Source of the DNA: Melampsora larici-populina 98AG31
Taxonomy: Eukaryota > Basidiomycota > Pucciniomycetes > Pucciniales > Melampsoraceae
Direction: 5' to 3'
Length of the DNA stretch: 64,000 nucleotides
Assembly: GCF_000204055.1 (NCBI RefSeq)
Contig: NW_006768770.1
Coordinates: forward strand, 172,353 to 236,352
Shown: positions 10,296 through 22,468 of the stretch, in pieces
Numbering within the stretch: the stretch's first letter is position 1
How the letters are laid out: the number at the start of each line of letters is the position of its first letter
Notes under the pieces: model-generated
What the model was told of the DNA's origin: nothing
The model's database searches: none
Seen by the model: the letters and a program-made list of their open reading frames with translations, nothing else
Made by a program: the position numbers and the translations under genes

Positions 10296-12138
10296 TCACC
10301 CTTGCACTTCTTCTGGATATACGAGGCGAAGATATGCCTCAAGTTCCTGGGGCGTCTTCCCTTCAAGAACTAACTTCTCACAAAATGCTTTGCGATCGTT
10401 CCGCGCAGCGATAGCCATTCTATTACGCTCCTCCTCACGCTCCAAAAAGAACCTCTCTTTGGCCCAACTAAGATCGGAATCGCGAGCGGCCAAATCAGCT
10501 TGCTGTTTCGCAGCATCGAACTCTTGTCGCCACTTGTATGCCGCTTGTAACAGGTCGATTTTGGCCGCATTACCAATTTGCATCGCAGCAGCGACAGGGT
10601 GTTTGTGTTCTTTCCCTCGAACCGTCGATGGGTCGATTGATGGCAGAGGATCAATCAAACGGCTGGCTAGAGTAGCTCGAGAAGCCCCACGTTTTTGGGT
10701 ACCGGAAACAGGAGCAGCGTCGTCTGAGTTGCTGTCCAAAGCGCGTTCTTCTGGGGTCAGGGTGTCTACTTTGGAGCTTTTGCGTTTGGATATCTTTGCC
10801 GCTGGTTTCTTTGGTTGAGCAGAGGTTGCAGTACATCGCTTTTCTGGAAGTTCGGCAATTGACAGAGCAGGTGAAGCGAGTTTGGGGGTAGGGGGAAGAG
10901 AGTTATTATCATTTTCAAGGCATGCTCGATAGTGCGCGTTGAGATTGGGACTGGGAAGGTCCTGCGGAACGCCGGGTGTCAACGGCCTGGGTGTAGGCAT
11001 TTGGGCATCAAGAATGTCTTGGATAGCTCGCAACTCGTCGTCACCAGGGCTTGGAATCTGTGCAGCAGGGACGTCTGGCGAAATTTGGACAGTGGTTGAT
11101 TGATCTCAAAGGCAATCAGTCACTGAATTCCCAAGAGAACGAAGGCAGTCCAAGAGGAATGGCACATACCAATGGGTTCCACAATCACCATTTGGTGATC
11201 ATGACCGTTGGTTGTACTTCCGTCGCTGTCCACACTGTGTCGATGGAGGTCTTGGGTGTCGTCGTCGTTGTCGTTTTCGAGGTCGTCGTCAGAAGCAGGT
11301 GGAGAAAGTCCGGTGTCGAGAACCCCAAATGGATTGACATTTGGATTATCGCGAAAGATCATATCCATCTGATCGAAGCATGGGCACATTGATTCTAATA
11401 GTTGCTCCATCGTATGGATCCCATCGGCGGCGTTTTTGGCAGACAAGTCACTTCCAGTTCTTGAGCTGAAGGATTTTGTTTTGGTGTATTTAGCCTTGTA
11501 ACGCTTGAGTCGTTGATGCAGGACTCGGCCGTTCAGACGCATCTCGGTAGTGTTGTGTCGAATGTTGTAGCTGTTGTTTAGTTTGATGGCAAGGGAATTC
11601 AAGATCGAGTTCGGGGCCATTGGCATTCCTGAGACTTGAGTTCGGCTCCCGCCCCCAAAAACAGCGTTACGAATCTTCCGGTCACTGATATACGCGACAA
11701 TTGTTTGGTAATCAACAGGATCAAACGGAGGGCTGTCGCGGGTGTTTCTGTTGGAGGTAGCCATGGAGATACTACGCGCGCGTTTTTGAGCAACAAGGCG
11801 AGAACGCTTGATGGCGGCAGGGATGGCTCGGGGACCGGTGGCGGGCACTCCTGACGCAATGAGATCCTCTTCGATTTGCGCTTTAGTACGGCGAGTCCTT
11901 TGAGTAACCTAGAAGCCAAGCACATTCGAGGTCAGTGTTTAGAACGGGCCAAAAGATGAACCGGCTATGAAGGATTACTGACCTTTGCGGTTGTTTGACA
12001 CACATCAAATCGAAATTTTGACCAAACCAAAAAAAGAACAAAGGAACAGCACCACAACGATCAGTGTTTCGAACAGGCAAAAAGGGATAAAACCCTCAGA
12101 GGGTTACTAACCTTTCCAGTGGTTTGAGAAGGTGTCAT
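10296..12138 (-). CDS. Harbinger accessory protein, probable DNA-binding partner
   Basis: Three exons on the minus strand (12138-12112, 11908-11170, 11074-10296) join exactly in frame to 514 residues. The first exon encodes only nine residues before a GTTAGT donor. The N-terminal half has a basic region and a compact domain near residues 70-190 (FDPVDYQTIVAYISDRKIRN...) resembling the helical DNA-binding region of Harbinger partner proteins. An acidic stretch (DDDLENDNDDDTQD) follows. The C-terminal third is helical and charged (EREEERNRMAIAARNDRKAF), similar in style to NAM-like or Myb/SANT-like partners. Assignment to the partner role rests mainly on its position inside the same inverted repeats. 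A start upstream of 12138 is possible. Confidence 0.7.
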
Positions 12139-13074
12139 ATCAAATAGAAAAGACAAAAGTACAAGAACAATATTTGAGAAGTGATTGGGTGCTTCAAAGG
12201 GACCGTTTGCTGAGTGAATAATGAGATGTGTTCGCGTACAGCAGAGGAGATGGATGACCGACAAGTGGTGAGGGCCAAAAGATAGAAGAGGCTGAGGATG
12301 AGAAGTAGCGCCAATGAATGACTTTCAAGCAATTGGTCAGAAGGATATGTTGAACAGCAAAGAAATGTTGATGGAGGAGGACTTACAAATACGTTTGTGA
12401 TTCACCAAATGCTTGACCAGTGACAGATATCACGCGTTTGGAAGCCGGACCACTGGGATGCCCGATCGTATCGGATGATATGATGACATGCCAAGACAGC
12501 AGAGTCCAAACGCAGCCCAACCTGACCACCAAGCAGGTCGGTTGATAGGTGATGTCGGAGATCATCTGAGTTTAGGTTAATATTTTTGATGAATCGAGTC
12601 CTGGTTTGCAGTTGAATCTTGATGATTTGACATGGCCACCTGGAAGCCCAAGTGATGAGGTCGCGTTGGCGAAGGTCTGATTTCGGAGGATGAATGCAGG
12701 ACTTTTGGTGTTGTGTGGATGAACCGGGCAGACCCTGATAGACCATGCGATCAAAGTTTTCAAAGCCAACCATCCGTTTTTTGATCGAAAAAAGTGTTAA
12801 TGAAAGAGATAAGCGAAGAAAAAAACTCTTTTTTTTTTGATTTCTAGAAAAAGCCGTTGGTATGCAGGGCAAACAGAAAAAAAACAAACACAAAAAAAAA
12901 CATTTTTTCGGGCTCGTGGTCCACGTTTTTATAAGACCTAAAACTGGATCGCAAGGTTGTGAACCACCTCTAGAGATGGTTCGCGAAACTTAAAATTTAA
13001 CTTATATTTATGACACACCGAGCAGTCCATAAAACTTTAAGACAGGCTGTATAAGCCCGACTTGAACTGCCCTA

Positions 13075-14253
13075 ATGGAACCTTAAGCATCAGACCTTTA
13101 TGCAATATTAAGCACACCCAAAGGGAGAAGGCAGGATTTTAAAGTCATTAGACTTAGGAAACTTTTGCCTACTCCACAGAGCTGAGCAGGGCTTTTTTAT
13201 CCCCTCCCAAAACCCTATCTGAGTGTCAACCAAAATCAAGGAGTACAAAGCAGGTTCACATCTAAATATCAAAAAGGTATGAGCTAACCACATTAACCAT
13301 TTTTGGTGCTCATCCTCTTCATTTTGGTTGCTGGTCCTCTAACTTTGGGAAAGGTAACAATCCACTTTTCACTGTCCTACCCATACAAAATAAAACCTTT
13401 TTGCTTACCCAGGTTCTATATTCATACATACTATTAACAAGTTGGTCCAATTGCATGTCCAATGTGCTGCATATGCATGATTTACCTTTGCATTATTGTT
13501 GTTCAAATAAGCAGTGTGCATTGTGAAGACCAACTTTTGATATTGATCATGTCCAAGAGGTGTTAATGCATCCTCTACCAATACACTTATTGAAAACCCA
13601 ATAAGCTCAACTCAATTCCTTGCTGCCTCCTACATGCCTCAAGCGCAGTAAGGGACTTATGACAAACTTGTATGCTTGTTCCCATGACAGAACCACTTTT
13701 TGCAAGAGAAAATTGACCTTCTTATGGAACTTTTTCCTCAATCTGGGGGTTGTTGTGAGGCAAAGAAATTGTTTGTTTGCTGCTTCAAGACACATTGATT
13801 CATAAAAAAAGAAGCCTCCCTCTACTGGCTCTTGAAGTCTGGGATTTTTGGGTATAATCACTTTTGATGTGCAACTACAAGACAAGATACTACTTCATGA
13901 GGAGCAAACTGAGAGAGGGTTCCTTGGTTTCCTCAGGATTTTTCTTGATACATCTGTGTGTCTTCAAGAGGTACCTTAAGGTTTGAGTGAGCTGATCATG
14001 CTATTATACTCCACAAGGTGAGGGTTGCGCGTGATCCAGAGAGACTACATAATTAGGTGCATTGAATCCCTTGCGGGCATGCCCGCCTGTTCTTTAATAT
14101 TTCTAAAAAGGAATGGCAAAGCCTGGACTATATATATGGCCCAAAAGTGATGAATTGTAATTGCAACCATCACTGTAAACATCATTCAACTTCCCCAATT
14201 TGGCAGAGGAAAATGATTAATAGTACAGTTTTTCATAAAAGAATCTAATACTG
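13075..14253. other. Gene-free stretch
   Basis: No supported gene. The two overlapping frames near 13607-13885 show no domain or codon signal that I recognise. Confidence 0.5.
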
Positions 14254-14711
14254 CACACCTGGGCCATTTCACCCACACTACATATGTGCAGCAAGCTAAG
14301 TCAATAGTTGTCTATCATGTACATACAGGTCTGCTCAGTTTTTTGCCCATCAGAATAAATAAATCACATGTTATACCACATGTAACTTTTTCGACTTTGA
14401 AATTTTTTTCCCAAAAATTCACTACATATAATTCTGTAGCTGCTCAGGCAATATTGTTGAAGCTATGTCTTAGTAACAGAAAGTGTGTTACATGCAGTTG
14501 AGTTGATGAGATCACACCAAAACATTGAGTCAGTGTATGTAGTCAATCTTTTGGAAGCTTTTTTCAATCTGAAAGAAGTTACAGCATGTATTACATATGA
14601 ATAACTTGTCCTGATGAGCAGATAACTGAGCAGAACTGTATGTACATGATAACCACATATTCACTGAGCCTGCTACACATATGTAGTGTGGGTGTTATGG
14701 CTCAGGTGTGG
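14254..14711. mobile_element. Long-arm MITE, family shared with 50.1 kb
   Basis: The left arm (CACACCTGGGCC then CCCACACTACATATGTG) is the imperfect reverse complement of the segment ending at 14711 (GGCTCAGGTGTGG). Complementarity extends inward for about 150 bases and includes CATGTACATACAG and CTGCTCAGTT. A related, rearranged copy lies at 50074-50462. It is non-coding. Confidence 0.65.
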
Positions 14712-15317
14712 AGTGATAGACCATTTTATGACAAATCATACTCCCAATCATTTTTCCCTGCCCACTTGGGGAACCCGAATAATGTCTGCAGTGCATATAT
14801 ACCATTTGACCATCAATCTGCTCAAGTTTTGCGGGCAAGTCAAGGTTTGTGAACTTTGATAAGTTCCGTATATACAGCATCCTCATCTTGTGGTGCTTTC
14901 AAGGTATGACACTCTGTGTCGGCAAAGGAGCAGAAGACTGGCTGAATGAAACCCCGGTGATTGAGATATACATATTTAGCTGATGAAGTGTGGGTAAAGG
15001 AAGACATTCCCTGATCAAGATAACAAGAAGTGGATGGTAGAGTGGAATGTGTATGAATGAGATTGCATATGATGAGCCGGTGGGAAATGCTGTGCAGAGT
15101 GAGCCTCAGTGAATGACATGTGAATTGGTGCGAGAGAGAGTCAAAGTTAAAACCTCGAAATTGGATTAAAATTTGAGAGTTAAAGTCCAATTCACTTCGC
15201 CAAATAATTTGGAATTTGCATACATAGCCACTGTGACTGCCACCATCACTTCACTTCACTTCACTTCAATCAATCCAACACGGTCTACTACATACATACT
15301 CTCAACTCATCTCTGAT
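14712..15317. other. 5' flank of the chitin synthase
   Basis: Non-coding. It contains a short TTCAC microsatellite at 15246-15268 about 50-70 bases upstream of the start codon, probably in the promoter or leader. No clear TATA box was seen. Confidence 0.5.
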
Positions 15318-18300
15318 ATGTCCTCTTATCCTCCTCCTGATGAAGAGAATGGCGGTTGTAAGTCAATTCAAACTATAATGCGCTCAAATGATTTGATCCA
15401 AAAACTTATTTCATTAAATGCTTCATATTCCTTTCAGCTTGGGGAATACCAATGCATCAAGTCCCAGGTGGACGTATAGGGCCGCGTTCTCATCTTAACT
15501 CGAATGCTTCTTATGATAGCCTACCCGCTCGTCCTCCTTATCCTCCTACACATTCCAGTACTCGGACTCATGATTACGGTCAACAAGCGGTCTATGGTGG
15601 TAGTGGCTTACATGAGGAAGAATTTGATTCATCACAATGGGTACCTGCCTCACAGCACCCAGCTAGTCATTATGTAATATCATATTTTTCTCATCTTGAA
15701 TCTTATAATATATATTCAAATTTTCCATGTGTTCGCGCACTGATTGAATTGTTTCTCACTTTTGAATAATGCTATAGGCTCCTTCGGCCCACGGTACCGA
15801 TCCATTTCAAGAACACCATCTATCATTTCCTACCGCACGTCACTCAGAACCATCACACGAATCTTCTCATGAAGATATTCCTCTGATGACAGGAGACGAA
15901 TATCCTGATCCATATAACGCAGGTGGATTCGTACCTGCCCCTGAACCAGATGACAGTTATGTTAGATACGGTCGAATCCCACAACGTCAACCTCGTCGTT
16001 ATAAGACAGTAAAGAGAGTAGAACTTTATCACGGAAACCTGGTACTTGATTGTAAAGTACCAAGCAAGTTATTGGCAATGTGTCCAAAGAAAGACGATCG
16101 AGAATTCACTCATATGAGGTATACCGCTGCAACTTGTGATGTGAGTGGCTCTTTTTAGAAAATGGAATGGGAAAAAAAATCACACGTTAAAGGTAGAAAG
16201 TTGATGATAATGGTCCTCTTCGATATTCTAAAGCCAAATGATTTCAAGGATGAACGGTATACATTGCGACAAGTGTTGTACGAACCTGCTAGAAGGACTG
16301 AGTTATTCATCGTAATGACAATGTACAATGAAGATGATCAACTATTCACGCGTACAATGCATGGTGTCATGAGTCAGTCTCCTCATTTCCGTCACCTGTC
16401 TGCCATCCCTGTTTCAAGATGTATACAAAGTCAAAGAAAACGCGATGTTGACCCGGAAAATGCTCAAAAATCTGTCATATAGAAAATGTGCAGCACCTTT
16501 GTTCAAGAGATCGATCAAAAACATGGGGAAAAGATGGATGGAAGAAAGTAGTAGTCTGTATTGTTTCTGATGGTCGATCAAAAATCAATTCTCGTACACT
16601 CTCTGTCCTTGCAGCAATGGGTGTTTATCAAGATGGAGTGGCAAAGAACGTTGGTAAGTCTTTCTAGTTTATATGTGAGTATTCATTTGAAAGACAAGAA
16701 GTTGACTTAGCTATCATCTTTTCTTGCGTAAAATTAGTCAATGACAAGCCAGTCACAGCACATATATACGAATATACCACTCAAATCTCAATTGACCCTG
16801 AAATGAAATTCAAAGGAGCCGAAAAAGGTCTCGTACCAGTCCAAATCCTATTTTGTCTCAAAGAGAAAAATCAAAAGAAGATCAACTCTCACCGATGGTT
16901 TTTCAATGCCTTTGGACCGGTACTTCAACCTAATGTTTGTGTCCTATTGGATGTGGGCACTCAACCTGGTGTTAGCTCAATATATAGACTATGGAAGTCA
17001 TTTGATGTCAACTCAAATGTGGGAGGAGCTTGTGGTGAGATTGTAGCTCTGAAGGGAAAGCTGTTGAGGAACCTTTTGAATCCTTTAGTCGCCGCCCAGA
17101 ACTTTGAGTATAAGATGTCAAGTCAGTGATAATTCCTACACAGTCTGATTCAAGTTTTGATATTTCAAAAGCCAGGTACCAGTTGACTGAAATACGGCTC
17201 ATGCTTCTATCACCAATTTTCCTTACTCAGATATCCTAGACAAACCATTAGAGTCAGTCTTTGGTTATATCACCGTCTTACCTGGAGCTTTCTCAGCCTA
17301 TCGATATATCGCACTTCAAAATGATGCAAGAGGAGAAGGACCTTTAACTCAATATTTCAAAGGAGAAACATTAGGACATTCAGCTGATGCAGATCTTTGG
17401 ACAAAGAATATGTATTTAGCAGAAGATCGAATCTTATGTTGGGAATTGGTTTCTAAGCGAAATTCTTCATGGATTTTACATTATGTTAAGAATTCGTATG
17501 CTGTTACAGATGTACCTGATCAGGTTTGTAGGTTTCTGGTTTCAAAAAAGACTTCTCGAATTTTGAAGACGGTAATGAATTTTGAATTGGATAGGTACCG
17601 GAATTGATTTCTCAACGAAGAAGATGGTTGAATGGATCATTCTTTGCGGCTATTCATTCGACTGTTCATTTCGGTTACCTGTATCGGTCAAGTCACTCAT
17701 TCTTTAGAAAAGCCATCTTACACTTCGAGATGGTCTATCAAACTGTGAGTGAGCCTGGTCATTTCCTTTCATCTAGCTGATTATAAGACTACCCTTATTG
17801 ACAATTAAGTTCTTGACAATCTTCAATTCTTCAGTTTAGTATGTTGTTTGCGTGGTTTGGTCTAGCCAATTATTACATTGTGAGTCATTTTGACTGTTCT
17901 TTGGCTATCTGGAACTACCGCTAATCTGCCTTCGTGACTAGGCTTTCGTGATCTTGACTCAGTCAATGGAAGACCCTTCATTCGGCTTGAATGGAATCAA
18001 GTACTTCAATGATGTCTTGAGGTACATATACCTTGGAATCCTTATCATGTGCTTTTTGTTAGCTATGGGAAATCGACCGCAAGGGTCAGTCTTGCTATCC
18101 GTATTCTCTCATGACACACAACTGCTGGCTCAATGCTTTTCATGCCAGGTCGAATATTATGTTCACCACCGCGCTACTGGTCTTCGCCTTTATCACGGTT
18201 TACATGACTGTCAGTCTTTCACTTTTGGGGACCATTTCTGATTCATATCAACCTAAGACTGATTTATTTCTCGACATGAACTTTAGTTTGCCGGGATCTT

Positions 18301-19430
18301 TATTTCAGTCAAGGGACTCATGAACGCAGAAGCAGCGATTTCAGCAGGTGGTCAGAAATTCGATGTGGGACAGCTCTTTGCGAACTCAATCTTTCGAAAT
18401 ATTGTCATGTCACTTGTGGCTACCTATGGACTTTGGCTTGTGGCTTCGTTTATGTTCTTTGAAGTGAGATTTTTGCATTCTCTGTTGATCGTGTTTGAGA
18501 GTCGCATTAACTGAAAGTACTCTTTCGTCGATCTTTAGCCTTGGCATATGTTTACGTCTTTTCTTCAGTATATTCTTATGTCGCCTTCTTATATCAACGT
18601 CATCAACGTCTATGCATTCTGTAATGTGTAAGTCATGCTCTTCTCTAACTTCAAACTTTTTACTGCTCTAGTAATCTAAAATCTGAGACTGACTGTTCAA
18701 ATGTATTTGTATGATTTAACAGACATGATGTAAGTTGGGGAACAAAAGGAGATAACAAAGTAGAAACCGATTTAGGAGTAGTAAAACCAGCAGAAGATGG
18801 AAAAACAAATAAAGTGGAAATCAGTGTACCAACCGATGAAAAAGATATCAATGCAGCTTATGATGATGCTTGTCATGTTTTATCAGTCAAACCTCCAGTT
18901 GAAGAAGAACATATTGATGCGGAAACTAAAATGACAGATTCGTATCGAAACATTCGTACTAATGTCGTTTTGGCTTGGGCTATAATGAATGTAAGTGTAA
19001 AAATCGGCTTTTTTCTACTTTATGCTTTTTGGATTGAGTTCGTTTAGGGTTAATGGTGTGTTTTGTGTATTTGGTTCGTGATTGTTTAGGGAGCATTGGT
19101 AGCTGTGATTTTATCTACTGGTGCTAGTTCGAATATCGCAGCTGATGGAAATAATGCAAAAGTTAATGCGTATATGGTAAGTTGAATATCTAAACTGTCA
19201 AATCAATGCGAAGTAGAAAAGATTGGTTGATTGATTTTGGCTTTTGTTTTTTTCGTCAAGACATTCTTGTTGTATAGTGTTTTTGGTTTATCGTTTGTTA
19301 AGTTTTGTGGTGCTACTATGTACTTGGTACAATTTATTTTTACTGGTACGTTTGATTTCCTTTTTTTGTTTTTTTGTTGTTCTTGATATTGATTAATATT
19401 GAATTTTGTTTTGTTGTAAAAACAGGATGA
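15318..19430 (+). CDS. Chitin synthase (class I-III type)
   Basis: This is a membrane glycosyltransferase that polymerises UDP-GlcNAc into chitin at the plasma membrane for the fungal wall. Seventeen coding exons join in phase to 905 residues: 15318-15357, 15438-15673, 15778-16140, 16234-16372, 16483-16653, 16738-17121, 17231-17523, 17595-17744, 17835-17879, 17942-18084, 18149-18213, 18309-18463, 18539-18627, 18723-18990, 19090-19176, 19261-19345 and 19426-19430. A disordered Pro/His-rich N-terminus (about 1-170) is followed by the chitin synthase N-terminal domain ([25 protein letters not shown]), the catalytic core (VSDGRSK, DVGTQPG, LAEDR at about 294-298) and the hallmark QRRRW at 336-340. 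Several membrane segments follow. Length and motif order fit divisions I-III. The last exon adds only five bases, including the stop. Confidence 0.95.
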
Positions 19431-20317
19431 AGTTAAAAATGTATCATTATTGATTTTGATATTGAATGTTTGTTTGTTTGATATTTGTGAAGGTTTGTGA
19501 TATGTGATGTAACTTCATTAGTATAGTAAATGATTTAAAAACATTTTGAAAACAATTCAACAAGACAGAAATGGAGTAGGTATTTTGTATGAAACAGAAT
19601 AGAGATTTTTTTATTGGATTATGAATTTGATGAACGTTTTCAAAAGTTTTTTTTCCTTGGTTTTTATGGTTTTGTGAATTTGTTATGGGTTTGATAATCA
19701 TTATTGTGTTAGAAGAGTATGTGATAGTAAATAATTTGGATTGAACTATAAGGTGTTTTTGTTGAAGGTTTGATGTATATACTTAGGTCTTTGAAGTAGG
19801 ATTTTTCGCGATTGATGGACCTTTAAGATATGATTTCTTGTTGAACGAATTGATATTTATTGATCAATGAACAGAAATGGATCGCATAACATCATAATGA
19901 GGTATTCATGCAAGACTTGTTCTTGTTGTTTCATGTGAGAAGTTGAAATGTGAGATATATGAGAGAATGCTTACAAAGATTTGGGGTTCAATTCTTTTTG
20001 AGAATTGTAGTTCATAGGAAGAGAATGTGGAAAACAAAAAGATACTATCTGCTGACAAAATATGAATAGGATATGAAGGGATATGAATAATCTCATCACT
20101 TGAGATTTTGGAAATGATTGAACATCCAAGGACTTTGATATATGTTGAAATGACTATTGAGTTTTTGACTATACCCCTGACGGTGGAGTTGAAGGATCCT
20201 CACAAGAAAGGGAAAGGGAAAGTGATAAGCTCATCCGGCGAAAGCTTGTAAGTCACTCAGATGATGAGAACGTTTAGAGATTTGTTGAAGGTGTCCAGAA
20301 TTTTACAAATCACCTTT
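19431..20317. other. 3' flank and spacer after the chitin synthase
   Basis: Very AT-rich and T-rich, with no supported gene. Confidence 0.6.
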
Positions 20318-20660
20318 TCAAGATGGGACCCGGACCCGGGTTCTAGCCGGATATCCGTCGGATGCTCCGTCGGATCCGGATGCCGGAAAGGCCTTCAAGA
20401 TTGTCCGGTGGCCGGGTAATCCGGCCGGTTCGGTATTCGGAATGAGGGGAGGAGAAAATAACGCCGGATATACACCGGATACTCCGGCTATCCGGCGGAA
20501 ATCCGGCATATCCGGTGTATCGGCTTGAGTGTCGGACGAGGGGTTTTTGGAAAAAAACCAATCGGATTTTATCCGATCGGTGCGGATAAAACAAAATATC
20601 CGTCGGTTCGGTCGTCGGAATGGCCTGAAGCCGCCGGATACCGGCCGGAGCACATCTTGA
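20318..20660. mobile_element. CCGG-rich hAT MITE with perfect 8-base target duplication
   Basis: The element starts TCAAGATGGG and ends CACATCTTGA (imperfect inverted ends). It is flanked on both sides by TCACCTTT (20310-20317 and 20661-20668), a perfect 8-base duplication typical of hAT insertion. The interior is packed with CCGGATATCCGG- and CCGTCGGA-type motifs and is much richer in GC than its surroundings. It encodes no protein; the overlapping frames merely read through the repeats. Confidence 0.8.
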
Positions 20661-20668
20661 TCACCTTT

Positions 20669-21219
20669 ATTTCCTGCCATTCTGACTAGGTTTTGTACAG
20701 CTCATTGCAGAACATGATCCCAATCAACGATTTTGTTCAACAACTTCACAAATTGTGAGGAATCGAAAATCGGAAACAATTGAGCACTCAAGCGTAAGAG
20801 ATTTGTTTATCCTTATGTTGAAAATTGTAGTTCGTTCCTTTTCAATAGGACCAATTTGTTTTGGAATGACTAGAAAGCTTTTTAGAGGTATCTGTTTCAT
20901 CATTGAGCTTAGGATTTCTGATTGAACCAAAATGAGCATATGATATTGCGTATGTGTGTAGTGAATTCTTTTGGATGGAATTTATATGAGTTTCAGAATA
21001 GCTTCAAACTATTCGGAAACGTTTACGAAGATGATATGGGATTTCTCTTTTATCATTCAAGTGATATATGGGAGGTGAGTTTGAACCCTCATCCTGGGTT
21101 TTACACTCAGCTCTCTTTATAACAATCCCCCAACATCTCCATCATTTGAAACGGTCATAACCTACAATTCATTTATCAATCTATACATCAACAAGAAGAA
21201 AGAGAAAACAAAGGACGCG
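20669..21219. other. Spacer and 5' flank of secreted protein 1
   Basis: Non-coding AT-rich sequence. No clear promoter element is visible. Confidence 0.5.
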
Positions 21220-21780
21220 ATGAGAAAGGCGATTTGGAAGCTTGGGGTTGTGGTTCTTTTCGCGATGGGTTTGGATTTTGGGAGAACTGCGATTTTAGGG
21301 GAGGAAGAACTCAAAGTCGCGCACGTTGGAGTGAAATTGAAACACATTGAAAATCATCAGGCTATAGATATTAATCAAAAGATTGGATATGGCTCGAGGG
21401 TTTCGATGGGTGAAGAGCCAGGGATAGACAAAGGAGTGGGGAACACGATTGGTGTTGGGAGTTCCAAAGAGAAAGTCTTAGATGAAGAAGTGGATCAGAA
21501 GCAAAAAGATAACGCTGGATGCGAGATTGTAAGGGTGAGGAATGGGTTATCACCATACAAAACTTTCATAAACCGTCGTTGGAACTTTGGGAAAGGTTGT
21601 AAAAAATCAGGATCAAGAAAAACTCCCAAAGAAAGTCGTTGGAAATTATTTATTCAAAAGAAATTAAAAGCTATGAAGATGAGCTTAGTCAACTTATTAA
21701 TCAGATTTGCGGCCTGGTTAGGACTTCCTTTATCTAAATTTGCAAAGTTCACTTTTAAGACTTTAAGTAGACCTCGTTAG
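21220..21780 (+). CDS. Small basic secreted protein, candidate effector (1)
   Basis: This is a single-exon frame of 186 residues with no recognised domain. The N-terminus (MRKAIWKLGVVVLFAMGLDFG) is a typical signal peptide with a basic start and hydrophobic core, cleavable near residue 22-27. The mature chain has an acidic/hydrophilic middle (about 30-100) and a strongly basic C-terminal part (about 120-186) with GCKKSG, then WKLFIQKKLKAMK and a hydrophobic amphipathic stretch. Two Cys remain after the signal peptide. The gene 0.7 kb away on the opposite strand encodes a protein of nearly the same length and C-terminal layout. Secretion is a prediction. Effector status is inferred from size, secretion and lack of homology, not shown. 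Confidence 0.65.
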   Translation: MRKAIWKLGVVVLFAMGLDFGRTAILGEEELKVAHVGVKLKHIENHQAIDINQKIGYGSRVSMGEEPGIDKGVGNTIGVGSSKEKVLDEEVDQKQKDNAGCEIVRVRNGLSPYKTFINRRWNFGKGCKKSGSRKTPKESRWKLFIQKKLKAMKMSLVNLLIRFAAWLGLPLSKFAKFTFKTLSRPR

Positions 21781-22468
21781 TGGATGTATTCAAGTCTTTG
21801 GGATGTTAAGGCGAGCGTAGGAAAGGGAGGTTCATCGGATTATGTACAATTGGCAAGGGGAATTTTATTTGGGAAATTGATGGAAATTTTAGAGCTTTTT
21901 GCAAGCGCCCATTCACCTTTCTCTTACGCGCTTTCGTTTTAGCCTATAATTAGCTCTCATTAGATAGTAGTATAAATATCTAAAAGGAAGAGATCATCGA
22001 ACGCGTTGAAGTGTTATGAAATGCTTAGGTCTCGGAGATTCAAATTGATCATCTTTGTTACAAGAGGGTCTGATTGTATTATGTTTTAGAAATTTAATGG
22101 GAATTAGGTGTCGTTTTCAGGATGATAAATAGTTTATTCAAGAGGAATTGATCAATGAAATACGCGTTATAGAATTAGGGCTCTTAGATATGTTGTCTAG
22201 ATTTATGACATGCCAAAATGAGAAGCCAAATTAAGGAAGATATTAGGATCCTAAGATGTATATAGAGTGAGAATGATAATTTTCGTCGTTGAACTTGTTT
22301 GAATACTAGGCGATGAGTAGTTCGAGGCAGATGATACATTTTTTTCCGGCTCTTCCTTCTTTCCGAGATTCTTGCATTTCACCCTTTGTGAGAACAAAAA
22401 AAGTCGAGAGAATTTATGTCAGTTTCCTCCTTAATAAAGATAGTCATGAATATATTCTTTTCTAATGA
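21781..22468. other. Convergent 3' flanks of two secreted-protein genes
   Basis: No reading frame or repeat is supported. Confidence 0.5.

Larger units (their letters stand above)
7646..13074. mobile_element. PIF/Harbinger DNA transposon, apparently complete
   Basis: Inverted ends TAGGGCAGTTCAAG at 7646-7659 and its exact reverse complement at 13061-13074 enclose 5.4 kb. The interior holds a HARBI1-like transposase on the plus strand and a convergent accessory gene on the minus strand, the usual two-gene layout of this superfamily. Both frames are intact after splicing. A clean 3-base target duplication is not obvious: the flanks are CAA on the left and ATG on the right. The 870 bases between the two genes and the 920 bases upstream of the accessory gene hold no further reading frame that I can support. 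Confidence 0.8.

Noticed and set aside
10390..10818. Plus-strand frame of 142 codons
   Set aside because: It is antisense to the Harbinger accessory gene and has no motif.
20318..20680. Minus-strand frame of 120 codons
   Set aside because: It lies wholly within the CCGG-rich MITE and reads its repeats.
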